Part shown: in pieces, positions 43,823 through 53,972 of the stretch
Layout: every line of letters begins with the position of its first letter
Position numbering within the stretch: the stretch's first letter is position 1
NCBI RefSeq assembly: GCF_918698115.1
Contig: NZ_CAKKLV010000017.1
Coordinates: 1-64,000 of the forward strand
DNA from: Peribacillus sp. Bi96
GTDB taxonomy: Bacteria; Bacillota; Bacilli; Bacillales; DSM-1321
Reading direction: 5' to 3'
DNA length: 64,000 bases
Translations under genes and position numbers: made by a program
The notes under the pieces: model-generated
The model's database searches: none
Told to the model about the DNA's origin: nothing
What the model saw: only the letters and a program-made list of their open reading frames with translations

Positions 43823-45696
43823 AAGTTTTTAGCATGGAACATGTAATGAAAACCCAAGGGGAAAAGCTTCTTTTTAAAGATGTATCCTTTTCGATCACCG
43901 AAGGGGAAAAAATCGGGATCGTGGGTATAAACGGCACAGGTAAATCTACATTATTGAATATTATTGCAGGATTAGAAGACAGTGATTTGGGAACGAAGGA
44001 TCATCCGAATGATTACACGATTTCTTATTTATCTCAAGATCCGCATTTTGATGAGAAATTGACAATCATGGAGTATATGTATGAAAGTTCAACTCCTGTT
44101 TTTTCGTTGATCAAGGAGTATGAAAAAACGCTCGTTCAACTACAGGTTGATCCGCAAAATAGCGCAATACAGGATCGTTTGTTAAAACAGCAACAGGATA
44201 TGGACACGCTTGGTGCCTGGGATACAAGTGCCAATGCCAGAACGATCCTGACCAAGCTTGGCCTTCCAGATCACTCAAGGAAATTGGGGGAACTGTCAGG
44301 TGGCCAAAAAAAACGTGCTGCCCTGGCAAAAACGTTGATTGAGACCCCAGATTTACTGATTCTGGATGAGCCTACGAATCATCTTGATTTTGAAAGCATT
44401 ACCTGGCTTGAAGAATATTTGGCGAAATATCAAAAGTCCGTTTTATTTGTAACCCACGATCGATATTTTCTTGATCGGGTTTCCAATAAAATCTGGGAAA
44501 TCGCCCTAACACAGCTTTTCGAATACAAAGGAAACTATGCAGATTATTTAGAATCAAAGGCCATTCGTGAAGAGAACGAATCGGTTGAAAGAACGAAGAA
44601 AGAAAGTCTATTCAAAAAAGAACTGGCCTGGATACGTAAAGGTGCAAAGGCTCGTACGACAAAACAAAAGGCCAGGATCCAACGCTTCGAAACATTGGAA
44701 TCGGGTGTGAAAGATAAGCAGAAAACCGAGAGCTTGGAAATGGAATTGAGTGGTGCCCGTCTTGGGAAAAAGGTACTGGAAATGAAAGATGTTTCTAAAT
44801 CTTTCGGCGATCAGTCCATCATCAACCATTTTTCCTTTCTCTTCAAACCAGGCGATCGAATTGGGATCGTAGGTAATAATGGCAGTGGTAAGTCTACATT
44901 ATTAAATATCTTGGCAGGACGGGAACCTATAGATGAAGGAAATCTGGAAATAGGACAAACCGTGAAAATAGGGTACTATACGCAAGAAAGCGTCGATATG
45001 GATGAGAATCTTCGTATGATCGAGTATATTCGGGAAACAGCTGATTCAATCGCCCTTAAAGATGGCAGTTTCATATCAGCAGCGCAGATGCTTGAAAGAT
45101 TTTTATTTCCAATGGGATCGCATGGAACGCCAATTCGCAAGCTGTCCGGAGGAGAAAAAAGGCGTCTATATCTACTTAACATATTGATGGCGGCACCTAA
45201 TGTCCTGCTGTTGGATGAACCGACGAATGACCTGGATACGCAAACTTTAACCGTTCTGGAGGATTATTTAGAAACGTTTTCAGGTGTAGTCATCACCGTG
45301 TCACATGATAGGTATTTCCTGGATAAGACGTGCCATCAGCTTCTTGTCTTCAAGAACAAAGGGGAAATTGATTTTTATTATGGAAATTACTCAGAGTTCT
45401 TGGAAGAAAAGACGGAGGAGACAGTACCTGTAAAAACGCCAGAGCCTCAGCTTAACCGCACGGAAAAGAAAAAGAAAAAACTAACCTATGCGGAAAGTAA
45501 GGAATGGGAAGAAATTGAGGGGAACATGGAACGGGTCGAGCTGAGACTGAAAGACATCACGGCAGAAATGTCAGCTGCGGGGAGCGATTTTGAAAAAGTC
45601 CGCCTGCTACTTGAAGAAGAAAAGGAACTAAATGATAAATCAGAGCATTTGATGGAAAGATGGACGTATTTAGCAGAAAAATTGGAAGAGGAATAG
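43819..45696 (+). CDS. ABC-F ATPase, Uup/YfmR-like
   Basis: 625 residues from ATG 43819, overlapping the ypgQ stop. Two ABC domains: Walker A GINGTGKST and GNNGSGKST; signatures LSGGQKKR and LSGGEKRR; Walker B LLILDEPTNHLD and VLLLDEPTNDLD. Between them is a linker rich in charged helices (about 245-315). The C-terminal coiled tail is from about 540. ABC-F proteins bind the ribosomal E site and relieve stalling; B. subtilis YfmR is the Uup homologue. No transmembrane segments, so it is not a transporter. Followed by a strong terminator. Confidence 0.9.
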   Translation: MKVFSMEHVMKTQGEKLLFKDVSFSITEGEKIGIVGINGTGKSTLLNIIAGLEDSDLGTKDHPNDYTISYLSQDPHFDEKLTIMEYMYESSTPVFSLIKEYEKTLVQLQVDPQNSAIQDRLLKQQQDMDTLGAWDTSANARTILTKLGLPDHSRKLGELSGGQKKRAALAKTLIETPDLLILDEPTNHLDFESITWLEEYLAKYQKSVLFVTHDRYFLDRVSNKIWEIALTQLFEYKGNYADYLESKAIREENESVERTKKESLFKKELAWIRKGAKARTTKQKARIQRFETLESGVKDKQKTESLEMELSGARLGKKVLEMKDVSKSFGDQSIINHFSFLFKPGDRIGIVGNNGSGKSTLLNILAGREPIDEGNLEIGQTVKIGYYTQESVDMDENLRMIEYIRETADSIALKDGSFISAAQMLERFLFPMGSHGTPIRKLSGGEKRRLYLLNILMAAPNVLLLDEPTNDLDTQTLTVLEDYLETFSGVVITVSHDRYFLDKTCHQLLVFKNKGEIDFYYGNYSEFLEEKTEETVPVKTPEPQLNRTEKKKKKLTYAESKEWEEIEGNMERVELRLKDITAEMSAAGSDFEKVRLLLEEEKELNDKSEHLMERWTYLAEKLEEE

Positions 45697-45698
45697 GC

Positions 45699-45742
45699 AA
45701 GTGACTGGACCAAGCGAGCAAAAGTGGTCCAGTCTTTTTTTT
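45699..45742 (+). terminator. Terminator after the ABC-F gene
   Basis: GACTGGACCA...TGGTCCAGTC stem (10 bp) followed by TTTTTTTT. Confidence 0.9.
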
Positions 45743-45826
45743 GTCAATCTCAATTGCATGAGAATCTGAGGTCATTGTGATAATATCTAGTACATGGAAA
45801 CGTTTTGTAAAAGGAGAGAATCAAAT

Positions 45827-46963
45827 TTGAAAATAAAATCAATAGAACCTACACCAAGTCCGAATACAATGAAAATCAATCTAACTGAAGAGCTTTTAGC
45901 AGGTAAAAGCAATAATTATAAAAAGGATCAAGCTGAACAAGCACCTCAGCTCATTAAAGATTTATTTACGATCGATGGAGTGAAAGGTGTATATCATGTT
46001 GCGGACTTCTTGGCAGTTGAGCGCAATGCGAAATATGATTGGAAAGATATCTTGATCCAAATTCGACAGGTGTTCGGGGAAAAAACCGAAGAACAAAATC
46101 AGCAAAATGTTTTAAATGAGCATTATGGTGAAGTATCGGTTGCCATTCAACAATTTAAAGGTATTCCGATGCAAATTAAAGCGAGTGATAGCCAACACGA
46201 AAAACGTTTTGCTTTACCGGAATATTTTATAAAGGGCATTGCCGCTGCCCAAAAAGAAGAGGATAATGTTGTCCTGCTTCGGAAATGGAAGGATTATGGC
46301 GTAAGATATGGAGATATGGAAGATATTGTGAAGGAAGTATCGGATGAGTTGATTGCAGCTTATCCGGAAGAACGAATTAATCAGCTAGTGGCTGCTGCGA
46401 ATGAAATGGTAGATAAAAGGGAAACATTCGTAAAACGTCCAAAAATAAAACTGACGGCAGAAATGCTTAATGACGAAAGTTGGGAAAAGCGGTATCAGGC
46501 GTTAGATCAAATGGATGATCCAACTGTCGATGATATTTCAGTTTTGGACATGGCCCTTTCTGATAGTAAGGTCTCCATCCGCAGGCTTGCCGTTGTTTAC
46601 TTGGGGATGATCGAAGATAGAAAAGTGCTTCCAAGTTTGTATAAAGCATTGAAAGACAAAAGTGCAGCAGTAAGACGGACCGCTGGTGACTGTTTGTCAG
46701 ATCTTGGCTTTGAAGAAGCGATGGGGGAAATGTCGGAAGCCCTATCGGATAAAAATAAATTGGTCAGATGGCGGGCTGCGATGTTTTTATACGAAGCGGG
46801 AAATGAAACGACCCTCCCTTATCTTAAACGAGCGGAACAGGATGCTGAATTTGAAGTGGCCCTTCAGGTCAAGATGGCCATTGATCGCATCGAAAATGGG
46901 GAAGAAGCAAAAGGTTCAGTTTGGAAGCAAATGACAGAATCAAGGCAAGCGAATGATAAGTGA
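45827..46963 (+). CDS. ypgR: YpgR-like protein, CvfC type (NifU-like plus HEAT repeats)
   Basis: 378 residues from TTG 45827, chosen for AAGGAGAG 8 bases upstream; an earlier ATG has none. The N-terminus (EPTPSPNTMKINL, GVKGVYHVADFLAVERNAKYDWKDIL) is the Nfu/NifU N-terminal-type domain. The C-terminal half (from about 220) has HEAT-like repeats with RRLAVVYLGMI, RRTAGDCLSDLG and RWRAAMFLYEAG. The S. aureus homologue CvfC was reported as a virulence factor; biochemical role not settled. Terminator follows. Confidence 0.85.
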   Translation: MKIKSIEPTPSPNTMKINLTEELLAGKSNNYKKDQAEQAPQLIKDLFTIDGVKGVYHVADFLAVERNAKYDWKDILIQIRQVFGEKTEEQNQQNVLNEHYGEVSVAIQQFKGIPMQIKASDSQHEKRFALPEYFIKGIAAAQKEEDNVVLLRKWKDYGVRYGDMEDIVKEVSDELIAAYPEERINQLVAAANEMVDKRETFVKRPKIKLTAEMLNDESWEKRYQALDQMDDPTVDDISVLDMALSDSKVSIRRLAVVYLGMIEDRKVLPSLYKALKDKSAAVRRTAGDCLSDLGFEEAMGEMSEALSDKNKLVRWRAAMFLYEAGNETTLPYLKRAEQDAEFEVALQVKMAIDRIENGEEAKGSVWKQMTESRQANDK

Positions 46964-46968
46964 ATGTA

Positions 46969-47314
46969 ATAAAGGCATACGGGTGATTCAGCCCGCATGC
47001 CTTTTATTATTTTTGTGGAACTTTTAGCAGCTGCATGATGGGAAAGAAAGAAGAACTTGAATAAAGGGGGTTCGGTAAAATTCAATTGGATCATCGGATA
47101 ATCGTCCAAAACACCAATAACGCATATTTTCTTTGCGATATAGCAGTTTTAAAGAATAGAATTCTGTTCTATTATTTCAGTAAAATGATATTTGTGGATT
47201 TTTACGTGTTGAATGGTTGCATTTGTACATAAATATGTTAGAATTTTTAGAGTATACTAAAAATTATATTATATTAAATTATCAATCATTTAGTTGAAAT
47301 TGGGGGTACAACAA
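46969..47314. other. Intergenic region before ilvD
   Basis: Terminator AAAGGCATaCGGG...CCCGcATGCCTTT at 46971-47010 for ypgR. Later AATTTTTAG (47242-47250) and CTAAAAATT (47257-47265) form a 9-bp palindrome upstream of ilvD, a candidate operator (see findings). No gene. Confidence 0.6.
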
Positions 47315-49000
47315 ATGTCTACATCAAATATGAGAAGTGACATGATTACAAAAGGAGTCGACCGTGCTCCGCACAGAAGTCTATTGCGTGCGGCAGGCGT
47401 TAAAGAAGAAGATTTTGGTAAACCGTTCATCGCGGTTTGTAATTCTTACATCGATATCGTTCCAGGTCATGTTCATCTTCAGGAATTCGGAAAAATAGTG
47501 AAGGAAGCAATACGCGAAGCAGGCGGTGTTCCTTTTGAATTTAATACAATCGGGGTAGACGATGGAATTGCAATGGGTCATATCGGCATGCGCTATTCAT
47601 TACCTAGCCGTGAAATCATTGCAGATTCCGTGGAAACTGTTGTATCTGCACATTGGTTTGACGGGATGGTCTGCATTCCAAACTGTGACAAAATAACGCC
47701 AGGAATGATGATGGCTGCTCTTCGTGTCAATATTCCTACAATATTCGTAAGTGGCGGACCTATGAAGGCAGGTAAAGACAAAAACGGTAAATCTCTTTCA
47801 TTAACCTCTGTTTTTGAAGGGGTGGGCGCTTATCAAGCGGGTAATATCAACGAAGAAGATTTACAGGAAATCGAGCAAGTTGCATGTCCTACTTGCGGAT
47901 CTTGTTCAGGAATGTTCACGGCAAACTCCATGAACTGTCTGGCTGAAGGCTTAGGACTTGCGCTTCCGGGAAATGGTACGATTTTGGCGGTAGCTGAAGA
48001 ACGTAAAGAATTCGTTAGGAAATCCGCTAAACAATTGATGGAGATTATCAAACAGGATATTAAGCCTCGTGATATCGTGACGATTGATGCAATTGATAAC
48101 GCATTTGCTTTGGATATGGCGATGGGCGGATCGACTAACACTGTTTTGCATACACTTGCACTGGCACATGAAGCTGGTTTTGAATATCCAATGGAACGCA
48201 TTAATGAAATAGCTAACCGCGTACCTCATCTAGCGAAAATTGCACCTGCATCCGATTATCATATCGAGGATGTACATAACGCCGGTGGTGTAAGTGCAGT
48301 CATTAACGAGTTACTTAAAAAACCAGGTGCCTTTAACGGTGACTGCCTTTCTGTTTCAGGTAAAACTCTTGCCGAAAATGTTGCCGGTTGTGAAATCTTG
48401 GACACGGATGTTATCCATACTTTAGATAATCCTCATTCTGAGCGTGGGGGTCTTGCGGTATTGTTTGGTAATCTCGCCCCTCAAGGCTCGATCATAAAAG
48501 TGGGAGCCGTTGATGAATCAGTTGGTGGCTACCACAGAGGTCCAGCAATTTGCTTCGAATCCCAAGAAGATGCGCTTTCCGGAATCATTACTGGCAAGGT
48601 GAAGGAAGGAAATGTAGTGGTCATTCGTTACGAAGGACCTAAAGGGGGGCCGGGGATGCCGGAAATGTTGGCACCCACATCCCAAATCGTCGGGAGGGGA
48701 CTTGGAGCGAAAGTCGGTTTGATCACAGATGGCCGCTTCTCAGGTGCATCCCGAGGCATCAGTATTGGTCATATTTCTCCCGAAGCAGCTGAGGGAGGCC
48801 CAATCGCTTTTGTGGAAAATGGAGATATTATCGAGTTGGATTTGAATAATCGTACAATCCAATTGGAAATTTCCGATGAAGAATTCGAAAAACGCAAGGC
48901 AAATTGGAAAGGCTTCGAATCAAAAGTAAAAACAGGCTATTTAGCCCGCTATTCCAAACTTGTAACGAATGCAAGTTCGGGAGGAGTAATGAAAGTTTAA
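47315..49000 (+). CDS. ilvD: Dihydroxy-acid dehydratase
   Basis: 561 residues from ATG 47315 (TTGGGGGT upstream). IlvD/Edd family: [23 protein letters not shown] (conserved NCDK with a cluster Cys), [19 protein letters not shown] (further cluster Cys), and [10 protein letters not shown]. The Fe-S enzyme forms 2-keto acids for valine, leucine and isoleucine. In B. subtilis it is CodY controlled, and a possible operator lies upstream. Neighbouring ypgR and the bacilliredoxin are the usual context. Confidence 0.96.
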   Translation: MSTSNMRSDMITKGVDRAPHRSLLRAAGVKEEDFGKPFIAVCNSYIDIVPGHVHLQEFGKIVKEAIREAGGVPFEFNTIGVDDGIAMGHIGMRYSLPSREIIADSVETVVSAHWFDGMVCIPNCDKITPGMMMAALRVNIPTIFVSGGPMKAGKDKNGKSLSLTSVFEGVGAYQAGNINEEDLQEIEQVACPTCGSCSGMFTANSMNCLAEGLGLALPGNGTILAVAEERKEFVRKSAKQLMEIIKQDIKPRDIVTIDAIDNAFALDMAMGGSTNTVLHTLALAHEAGFEYPMERINEIANRVPHLAKIAPASDYHIEDVHNAGGVSAVINELLKKPGAFNGDCLSVSGKTLAENVAGCEILDTDVIHTLDNPHSERGGLAVLFGNLAPQGSIIKVGAVDESVGGYHRGPAICFESQEDALSGIITGKVKEGNVVVIRYEGPKGGPGMPEMLAPTSQIVGRGLGAKVGLITDGRFSGASRGISIGHISPEAAEGGPIAFVENGDIIELDLNNRTIQLEISDEEFEKRKANWKGFESKVKTGYLARYSKLVTNASSGGVMKV

Positions 49001-49039
49001 TTTCGGCTATATGTTCTAAAAGCTTGTTTCTATAGGAAT

Positions 49040-49080
49040 CATCAGAAGAGGGTCTCTGCAAGAGGCCCTCTTCTGATGTT
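49040..49080 (+). terminator. Terminator after ilvD, convergent
   Basis: ATCAGAAGAGGGtCTC...GAGgCCCTCTTCTGAT stem with a short loop. No strong T-tract; it is also placed to end the gene at 49099 (minus). Confidence 0.7.
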
Positions 49081-49098
49081 AACGTACAAGCTAGCTAA

Positions 49099-49554
49099 TC
49101 ACTTCTTACAATCTTTGGTATTTCCTCTTAATATAATGGGTCCTGATTTTTCAGTCTTCGAATTAGAAAGACGTATCTGCACTTCTGCATTTTCCACTTT
49201 CGCTGTAATTTCATCAAATCTTCCAGCCCAAGTAGGACCATTTTCTTCCGGGGAAGGATAGAGCAGAAATCGCCAACTAATCACACCTGGTATGTTAGCA
49301 AGTCCTTCATAGCTATCGTAATTTCCGTAGGATGATGGTTGTGGAAGATGTACTCCAAGTATGCTTATATTCGTTCGTGCAAAACTTGGTGGACGTAACT
49401 GCACTTTATAAACTAGCGCCGTACCCATTGCATTTGTAAGTTTTTTATCAATTGGTTCCAAAACCATACTACAAGGGATCGTTTCTGCCTTTGAATACGA
49501 TGGCTGAATAACATAAATTGCGATAATGAACAGTACCAGAACAAATTCTTTCAT
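49099..49554 (-). CDS. Unknown secreted protein
   Basis: 151 residues, not recognised. MKEFVLVLFIIAIYVIQPSYSKA is a signal peptide with likely cleavage after SKA. The mature part is rich in beta strands (KVQLRPPSFART, VISWRFLLYPSP) and has Cys residues near both ends (IPCSMVL and TKDCKK) that could form a disulphide. The minus-strand AGAGGTG precedes the ATG. It could be a small exported factor of unknown role. Confidence 0.6.
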   Translation of the reverse strand: MKEFVLVLFIIAIYVIQPSYSKAETIPCSMVLEPIDKKLTNAMGTALVYKVQLRPPSFARTNISILGVHLPQPSSYGNYDSYEGLANIPGVISWRFLLYPSPEENGPTWAGRFDEITAKVENAEVQIRLSNSKTEKSGPIILRGNTKDCKK

Positions 49555-49843
49555 ATTACACCTCTCATAATCCTTTTAGTTAATTTACCCTTGTTATGGT
49601 CTTAATACGGATTGTATTTCTCTTGTTGCACTTTTTTATTTAAGAAAGAAGCCGATTTTCAAACGAACATGGTGGCTGAATGAAAGTATTCTCACATTGT
49701 TTCCTTGGCAGTTATAAGATGGGTTTAATTGACTCTAGGTGTAACAACAAATTTACAATGCTCCAAGCGTCATTTTTGCATATGCACGTAAGAATATAGT
49801 ATGATTATACTAATTGAAGAATTGTAACCAAGGGGGTTTTTTA

Positions 49844-50284
49844 ATGTCAATGGCATATGATGAATATATGAAACAAATGGTGAAACCAATGCGTGCGGAA
49901 CTGGTGCAAGCAGGTTTTGAGGAGTTGGAATCCGCTGAAGCGGTTGAAAACTTTATGGAATCCGTAGAAGGTACGACGCTTGTGGTTGTAAATTCCGTTT
50001 GTGGCTGTGCTGCCGGGTTAGCCCGTCCAGCTGCTACTCAAGCTGTACTCCAAGCGGAAGAGGGTAAGCCGAATCATATTGTAACGGTATTTGCCGGTCA
50101 AGATAAGGAAGCGACAGCTAAAATGCGTGAATACTTCGATGGAATAGAACCTTCTTCACCATCCATGGCTCTCTTAAAGGGCAAAGAGGTCGTACATTTC
50201 ATTCCTCGTCATGATATAGAAGGACAGCCAATGGAAGCCATTATGGATAATTTATTGGCAGCATTCAGTCAAGTAAATAAGTGA
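49844..50284 (+). CDS. brxA: Bacilliredoxin (BrxA/BrxB, YphP family)
   Basis: 146 residues from ATG 49844 (AAGGGGG upstream). Active site VVNSVCGCAAGLARP with the CGC motif that reduces bacillithiol-mixed disulphides on proteins, replacing glutaredoxin in bacilli. Thioredoxin-like fold. In B. subtilis yphP lies beside ilvD as here, supporting the BrxA assignment over YqiW/BrxB. Terminator GAATGtCC...GGgGCATTC at 50292-50320. Confidence 0.92.
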   Translation: MSMAYDEYMKQMVKPMRAELVQAGFEELESAEAVENFMESVEGTTLVVVNSVCGCAAGLARPAATQAVLQAEEGKPNHIVTVFAGQDKEATAKMREYFDGIEPSSPSMALLKGKEVVHFIPRHDIEGQPMEAIMDNLLAAFSQVNK

Positions 50285-50350
50285 TGAAGCGGAATGTCCT
50301 GGAAACGGGGCATTCTTTTCAAATTTAAAAGCGTATGAAGGGGTTGGATC

Positions 50351-51142
50351 ATGTTTGTCACTACAGTAGGAAGAGCCGATAATGAAACGAAGATATTAGC
50401 CGAAAGGTTAGCAGAAGAATTACATATCCCCTTTATAGCCCGAAGAAAACGGTCGGTGAGAGATCTCCAATCGGATAATGATGAAGATGATTGCCTTGTT
50501 TTTGGGAAAAAACGGATGGAACTATATCGGTACCAGGAGAAAGAACCATTCTTTTTTCACCCGAACTTTGCAATGGTCCGATTAAAAAGAATCCTTCGCG
50601 GGGAAAGTGATCCTTTTGTTGTTGCCGGAGATATAAATGAAGGCAGTTCTGTGCTTGATTGCACCTTGGGCTTGGGCTCTGATGCGATTGTCGCTAGTTT
50701 CGCTGCGGGTCAACAGGGACAGGTTGTAGCATTGGAAGGAAATCCATATTTGGCTTTGCTTGTGGAACATGGGCTGAAGACATGGGCGGATGCAGAAGAA
50801 AAAATGATTTCCGCGATGAGAAGAATAGAGGTCATTCAAGCGGATCATTACGAATTATTGAAAACATTACCGGAAAATCATTTTGATGTCGTATATTTCG
50901 ATCCCATGTTTGAGGAAACGATTTCTGAATCGAATGGAATCAAGGGGTTGACTCATTTTGCAGAATGTAAGGATTTATCGATGGAAATAATAAACGAAGC
51001 CAAGCGGGTTGCGCGAAAAAGAGTCGTGTTGAAAGACCATTTTCGCAGCTCCCGCTTTGAGGAATTTGGATTCGACGTGCTAAAGAGAAAAACATCCAAA
51101 TTTCATTTTGGCTTCATTTCCATTAGTAATCAAGATTTATAA
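50351..51142 (+). CDS. ypiP: YpiP-like SAM-dependent methyltransferase
   Basis: 263 residues. Motif I is VLDCTLGLGSDAIVASFAAG (about 98-117), then VVALEGNPYLALL, and DVVYFDPMFE is a D-P-x-F type catalytic loop similar to small-RNA or DNA methylases. The class is clear, the substrate is not. Its last 13 bases overlap the convergent gamma-glutamyltransferase gene. Same neighbourhood as B. subtilis ypiP-yphP. Confidence 0.85.
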   Translation: MFVTTVGRADNETKILAERLAEELHIPFIARRKRSVRDLQSDNDEDDCLVFGKKRMELYRYQEKEPFFFHPNFAMVRLKRILRGESDPFVVAGDINEGSSVLDCTLGLGSDAIVASFAAGQQGQVVALEGNPYLALLVEHGLKTWADAEEKMISAMRRIEVIQADHYELLKTLPENHFDVVYFDPMFEETISESNGIKGLTHFAECKDLSMEIINEAKRVARKRVVLKDHFRSSRFEEFGFDVLKRKTSKFHFGFISISNQDL

Positions 51143-52818
51143 TCTGTCTCGTTTAGACCAATGGCACAGCCTTCTCGGCTTGAATCGGCAGCGCCATAGT
51201 TTGAGCCGTCAGGGTTGATTTGAATAGCCTGAACATTCCCTATAGAGTGGGGGTTATCGTTAAAGGCGAAGCCCATTGATTCCAAGTGACCTTTGCTAGT
51301 CATATCCATTCCTGCTTCCCATTCGATATGAGGGCCCATTGGAGTGAAAATCCTAGGCTCTTCAATGGCTGCTTTCAGGTCCATTTTTAAATCGAGTACA
51401 TTAATGATCGTTTGAACGACTGAACTGATGATGGTTGGTCCTCCTGGTGATCCAAGTGTCAAAATGGGCTCGCCATCTTTAAAGATGATGGTCGGGCTTT
51501 TACAGCTGACAGGACGTTTGTTTGGCTCCACTTCATTCATTCCCCCTGGTATGGAATCGAAATCGGTCAGTTCGTTATTCAGCATGAAACCATAGTCGGA
51601 AACCATGATGCCCGAGCCGAATGGATGTTCCACGGTGGACGTACATGCTGCGATATTCCCCCATCTATCACGGACTGTGAAATGTGTCGTTTCACTAATA
51701 TCTTCGTCATTGGGTTGTGGGATGACTTCCCTTTGTTTCACGGAATCATAGATCCAAGGGTTACCGAAGTCAATGGCATTATTCCTTGCTTTGAAATTAA
51801 TGAATGAGCGGCGTTTAGCTATATATTCATCATGCATAAGACCTGTCAATGGTAATTTGGCAAATTCGGGATCCGCAAGAAATGCCTTTTTGTCTGTAAA
51901 TGCCAGACGCATCGCTTCTGCAATTAGGTAATATTTTTCCCAAGAATGGACGTCATATTTTTCAATATGGAAGCTCTCCAATATTTTCAGGATTTGGATG
52001 ACCGTGAATCCTCCAGCACTTGGGGCCATCGATGAAGCAATTTCATAATCCTTATACGTCCCATACATGGGTTCATCAATGGTTGCTTTATAATCCCGTA
52101 AATCAGAAAGCTCCATGAAACCTCCAAGTTCCTGTATACAGGAAATGATGCCTTCTCCGATTTCACCGTCATAAAAAGCGGAAATACCTTCTCGTTGTAA
52201 TATTCGATAGGTATTCGCCAATTTTTCTTTTATCATCAAGTCGCCTGCTTTATATGGTTTACCGTTGGGAATGAAGAATTTACGAGCTTCATCACCTAAG
52301 CGGTATTCAAAATTTTCAAGGGCGTCACAAAATACCCAGTTAACAGGAACTCCTTTTTCAGCAAATTCAATGGAAGGCTCGATGAGGTCAGCTAAAGTCT
52401 TGCTTCCGTACGCAGTGAGAGCTTCGTCCATTGCCTTCAGTATTCCAGGAACGCCAACAGCTGTAGCGTTGATCGAACGCTTTTTAAATGGGATGACTTC
52501 CTCGTTTTCATCAAGAAACATGTTTGGATGAGCGGCTTTAGGTGCTCTTACATGGCCATCGAATATTTTTGTTTTCTTATCTTTTGCATTATATACCATA
52601 AGGAAGCCACTGCCGCCGATACCGGTCATCATAGGTTCTACAATATTGAGTGCAAATTGGATGGCAACCGCCGCATCAACCGCATTTCCGCCTTCACGTA
52701 ATATTTTTTCCCCAATGGAAGTAGCTACGGGATGAGCGGTAACGACCATTCCAGCTTTTCCTGTTGCGGTTTCCCTCTTATTATCATTATCTTTAATGTA
52801 TTCATTGATATTTTCCAA
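51130..52818 (-). CDS. Gamma-glutamyltransferase-family protein, no signal peptide
   Basis: 562 residues from TTG 52818, chosen for CTGGAGGAA 7 bases upstream; a TTG 36 bases earlier lacks it. Ntn-hydrolase family: the autocatalytic Thr is in SETTHFTVRDRWGN, the substrate region is SGIMVSDYGFMLNNELTDFD, and TLGSPGGPTIIS follows. Exported GGTs carry a signal peptide; this one has none, like B. subtilis YwrD, so it should act in the cytoplasm on gamma-glutamyl peptides. It probably processes itself into two chains at the Thr. Confidence 0.9.
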   Translation of the reverse strand: MENINEYIKDNDNKRETATGKAGMVVTAHPVATSIGEKILREGGNAVDAAVAIQFALNIVEPMMTGIGGSGFLMVYNAKDKKTKIFDGHVRAPKAAHPNMFLDENEEVIPFKKRSINATAVGVPGILKAMDEALTAYGSKTLADLIEPSIEFAEKGVPVNWVFCDALENFEYRLGDEARKFFIPNGKPYKAGDLMIKEKLANTYRILQREGISAFYDGEIGEGIISCIQELGGFMELSDLRDYKATIDEPMYGTYKDYEIASSMAPSAGGFTVIQILKILESFHIEKYDVHSWEKYYLIAEAMRLAFTDKKAFLADPEFAKLPLTGLMHDEYIAKRRSFINFKARNNAIDFGNPWIYDSVKQREVIPQPNDEDISETTHFTVRDRWGNIAACTSTVEHPFGSGIMVSDYGFMLNNELTDFDSIPGGMNEVEPNKRPVSCKSPTIIFKDGEPILTLGSPGGPTIISSVVQTIINVLDLKMDLKAAIEEPRIFTPMGPHIEWEAGMDMTSKGHLESMGFAFNDNPHSIGNVQAIQINPDGSNYGAADSSREGCAIGLNETDYKS

Positions 52819-52877
52819 AGCGATTCCTCCAGTATTCAGTCCTTTATCTGCCAAAGGGTAACGACTTTATGTGAAAA

Positions 52878-52915
52878 GAAAACCTTGTCATTGTAGTTAA
52901 ATGACAAGGAGATTT
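52878..52915 (-). terminator. Terminator of the 26-residue membrane ORF
   Basis: CCTTGTCAT and ATGACAAGG stem with a 9-base loop; on the minus strand it is followed by TTTTCTTTT. Confidence 0.7.
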
Positions 52916-52936
52916 TTCGTAGGTATTTATTTATTC

Positions 52937-53017
52937 TTAATCAGCAAATGATAAATATACGAAAAATGCTAATGTAACAAGACATAAAGCCACCATGGCA
53001 GTTGTAGTCAAAGCCAT
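52937..53017 (-). CDS. 26-residue membrane peptide
   Basis: Reads MALTTTAMVALCLVTLAF followed by FVYLSFAD, one hydrophobic helix. It has a clear AAGGAGGGG ribosome binding site 7 bases before ATG and its own terminator, so it is probably translated. Function unknown; single-helix peptides of this size in bacilli are often membrane-complex subunits or toxins. It is too short for normal gene tables. Confidence 0.65.
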   Translation of the reverse strand: MALTTTAMVALCLVTLAFFVYLSFAD

Positions 53018-53255
53018 ATTAGACCCCTCCTTAAAAAGACTTGAATCTAATTAAGTTCTCCAATTATCGTAAAAACCCTTCATATAAATTTAGAATTGTT
53101 GATATTTAGTGAAAAAGGATGGGTTCATGATGATTATATAGGTATTTATCCTTTTTTTTGATTTTTGAAACATGGGTAACTATATATTCGTAATTACTAA
53201 AAAATAAAAGTATACTAAATATAAAGACAATATAAAAAAGAAGGGGGAGTGTGAT
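53018..53255. other. Intergenic region before ypjP
   Basis: Holds the divergent promoters of the small membrane ORF and ypjP. Nothing else seen. Confidence 0.5.
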
Positions 53256-53873
53256 TTGAAAACAGCAGTTTGGTTCAGGAAAAGTCTCATCATTTTAGTA
53301 TCCGTTTTGACGTTTGGTCTTGTCACTCCTTCAGATCTAGCTTGGCTAGCTGAAGCCGATTCGTTAAAGGATGCTAAAAAAGGCTTGGTGGAAGAAGAAG
53401 GTTCAGCCTATCGTGCCTCACAGAAACCGACTGAACTGGAAGACGAATTCGACCGGGAAGAATTTTTATCGGGCATTCTGGATAAAGCGGAGGAAAACGC
53501 TTTTATGAAATTTGGCGATAAGATCAAGCCTAAAATTGGCGATGAGTTCAAAATGGCCATATTTCCAAAAGTGGAAGAAGCCATTACAGAAATGGCTGCG
53601 CAATTTCCAGATGAAAAATTACAGCAATTAACGATCACTGAGCAGCCAAGCGCAGGTAGGGCTGAGAAAATTTTTCATATTTATGATTCAACCAGCGGCA
53701 AGGATATCATCAGGTTCCATGTCAGGCAGGAAAATCCTCCACTTGAGGGATATTGGTTCAATTTTCATTATCATACCTATCATGATTCATTTGCCACCCA
53801 TTATGATATAGGTAAAATATATTGGGATAAAAATACGCCGCCAGAGTGGACAAGTAAGCAAATGCTCTCATAG
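53256..53873 (+). CDS. ypjP: YpjP-like secreted protein
   Basis: 205 residues. The N-terminal signal MKTAVWFRKSLIILVSVLTFGLVTP, then a helical acidic region, and a conserved C-terminal part WFNFHYHTYHDSFATHYDIGKIYWD. Matches B. subtilis YpjP, which lies beside thyB-dfrA in that genome. The HxHTYH cluster might bind metal; role unknown. AAGGGGGAG ribosome binding site. Terminator ATACGTTG...CAACGTAT follows at 53945-53972. Confidence 0.85.
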   Translation: MKTAVWFRKSLIILVSVLTFGLVTPSDLAWLAEADSLKDAKKGLVEEEGSAYRASQKPTELEDEFDREEFLSGILDKAEENAFMKFGDKIKPKIGDEFKMAIFPKVEEAITEMAAQFPDEKLQQLTITEQPSAGRAEKIFHIYDSTSGKDIIRFHVRQENPPLEGYWFNFHYHTYHDSFATHYDIGKIYWDKNTPPEWTSKQMLS

Positions 53874-53944
53874 TGGATGGGTTCTTTGATTTTATTTATG
53901 TGTAAGAGTATGATGGAAATGACATTTATAATAGGCATTAAATG

Positions 53945-53972
53945 ATACGTTGTCATGCAACGTATTTATTTT
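53945..53972 (+). terminator. Terminator after ypjP
   Basis: ATACGTTGtcatgCAACGTAT followed by TTATTTTGTG. Confidence 0.75.
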
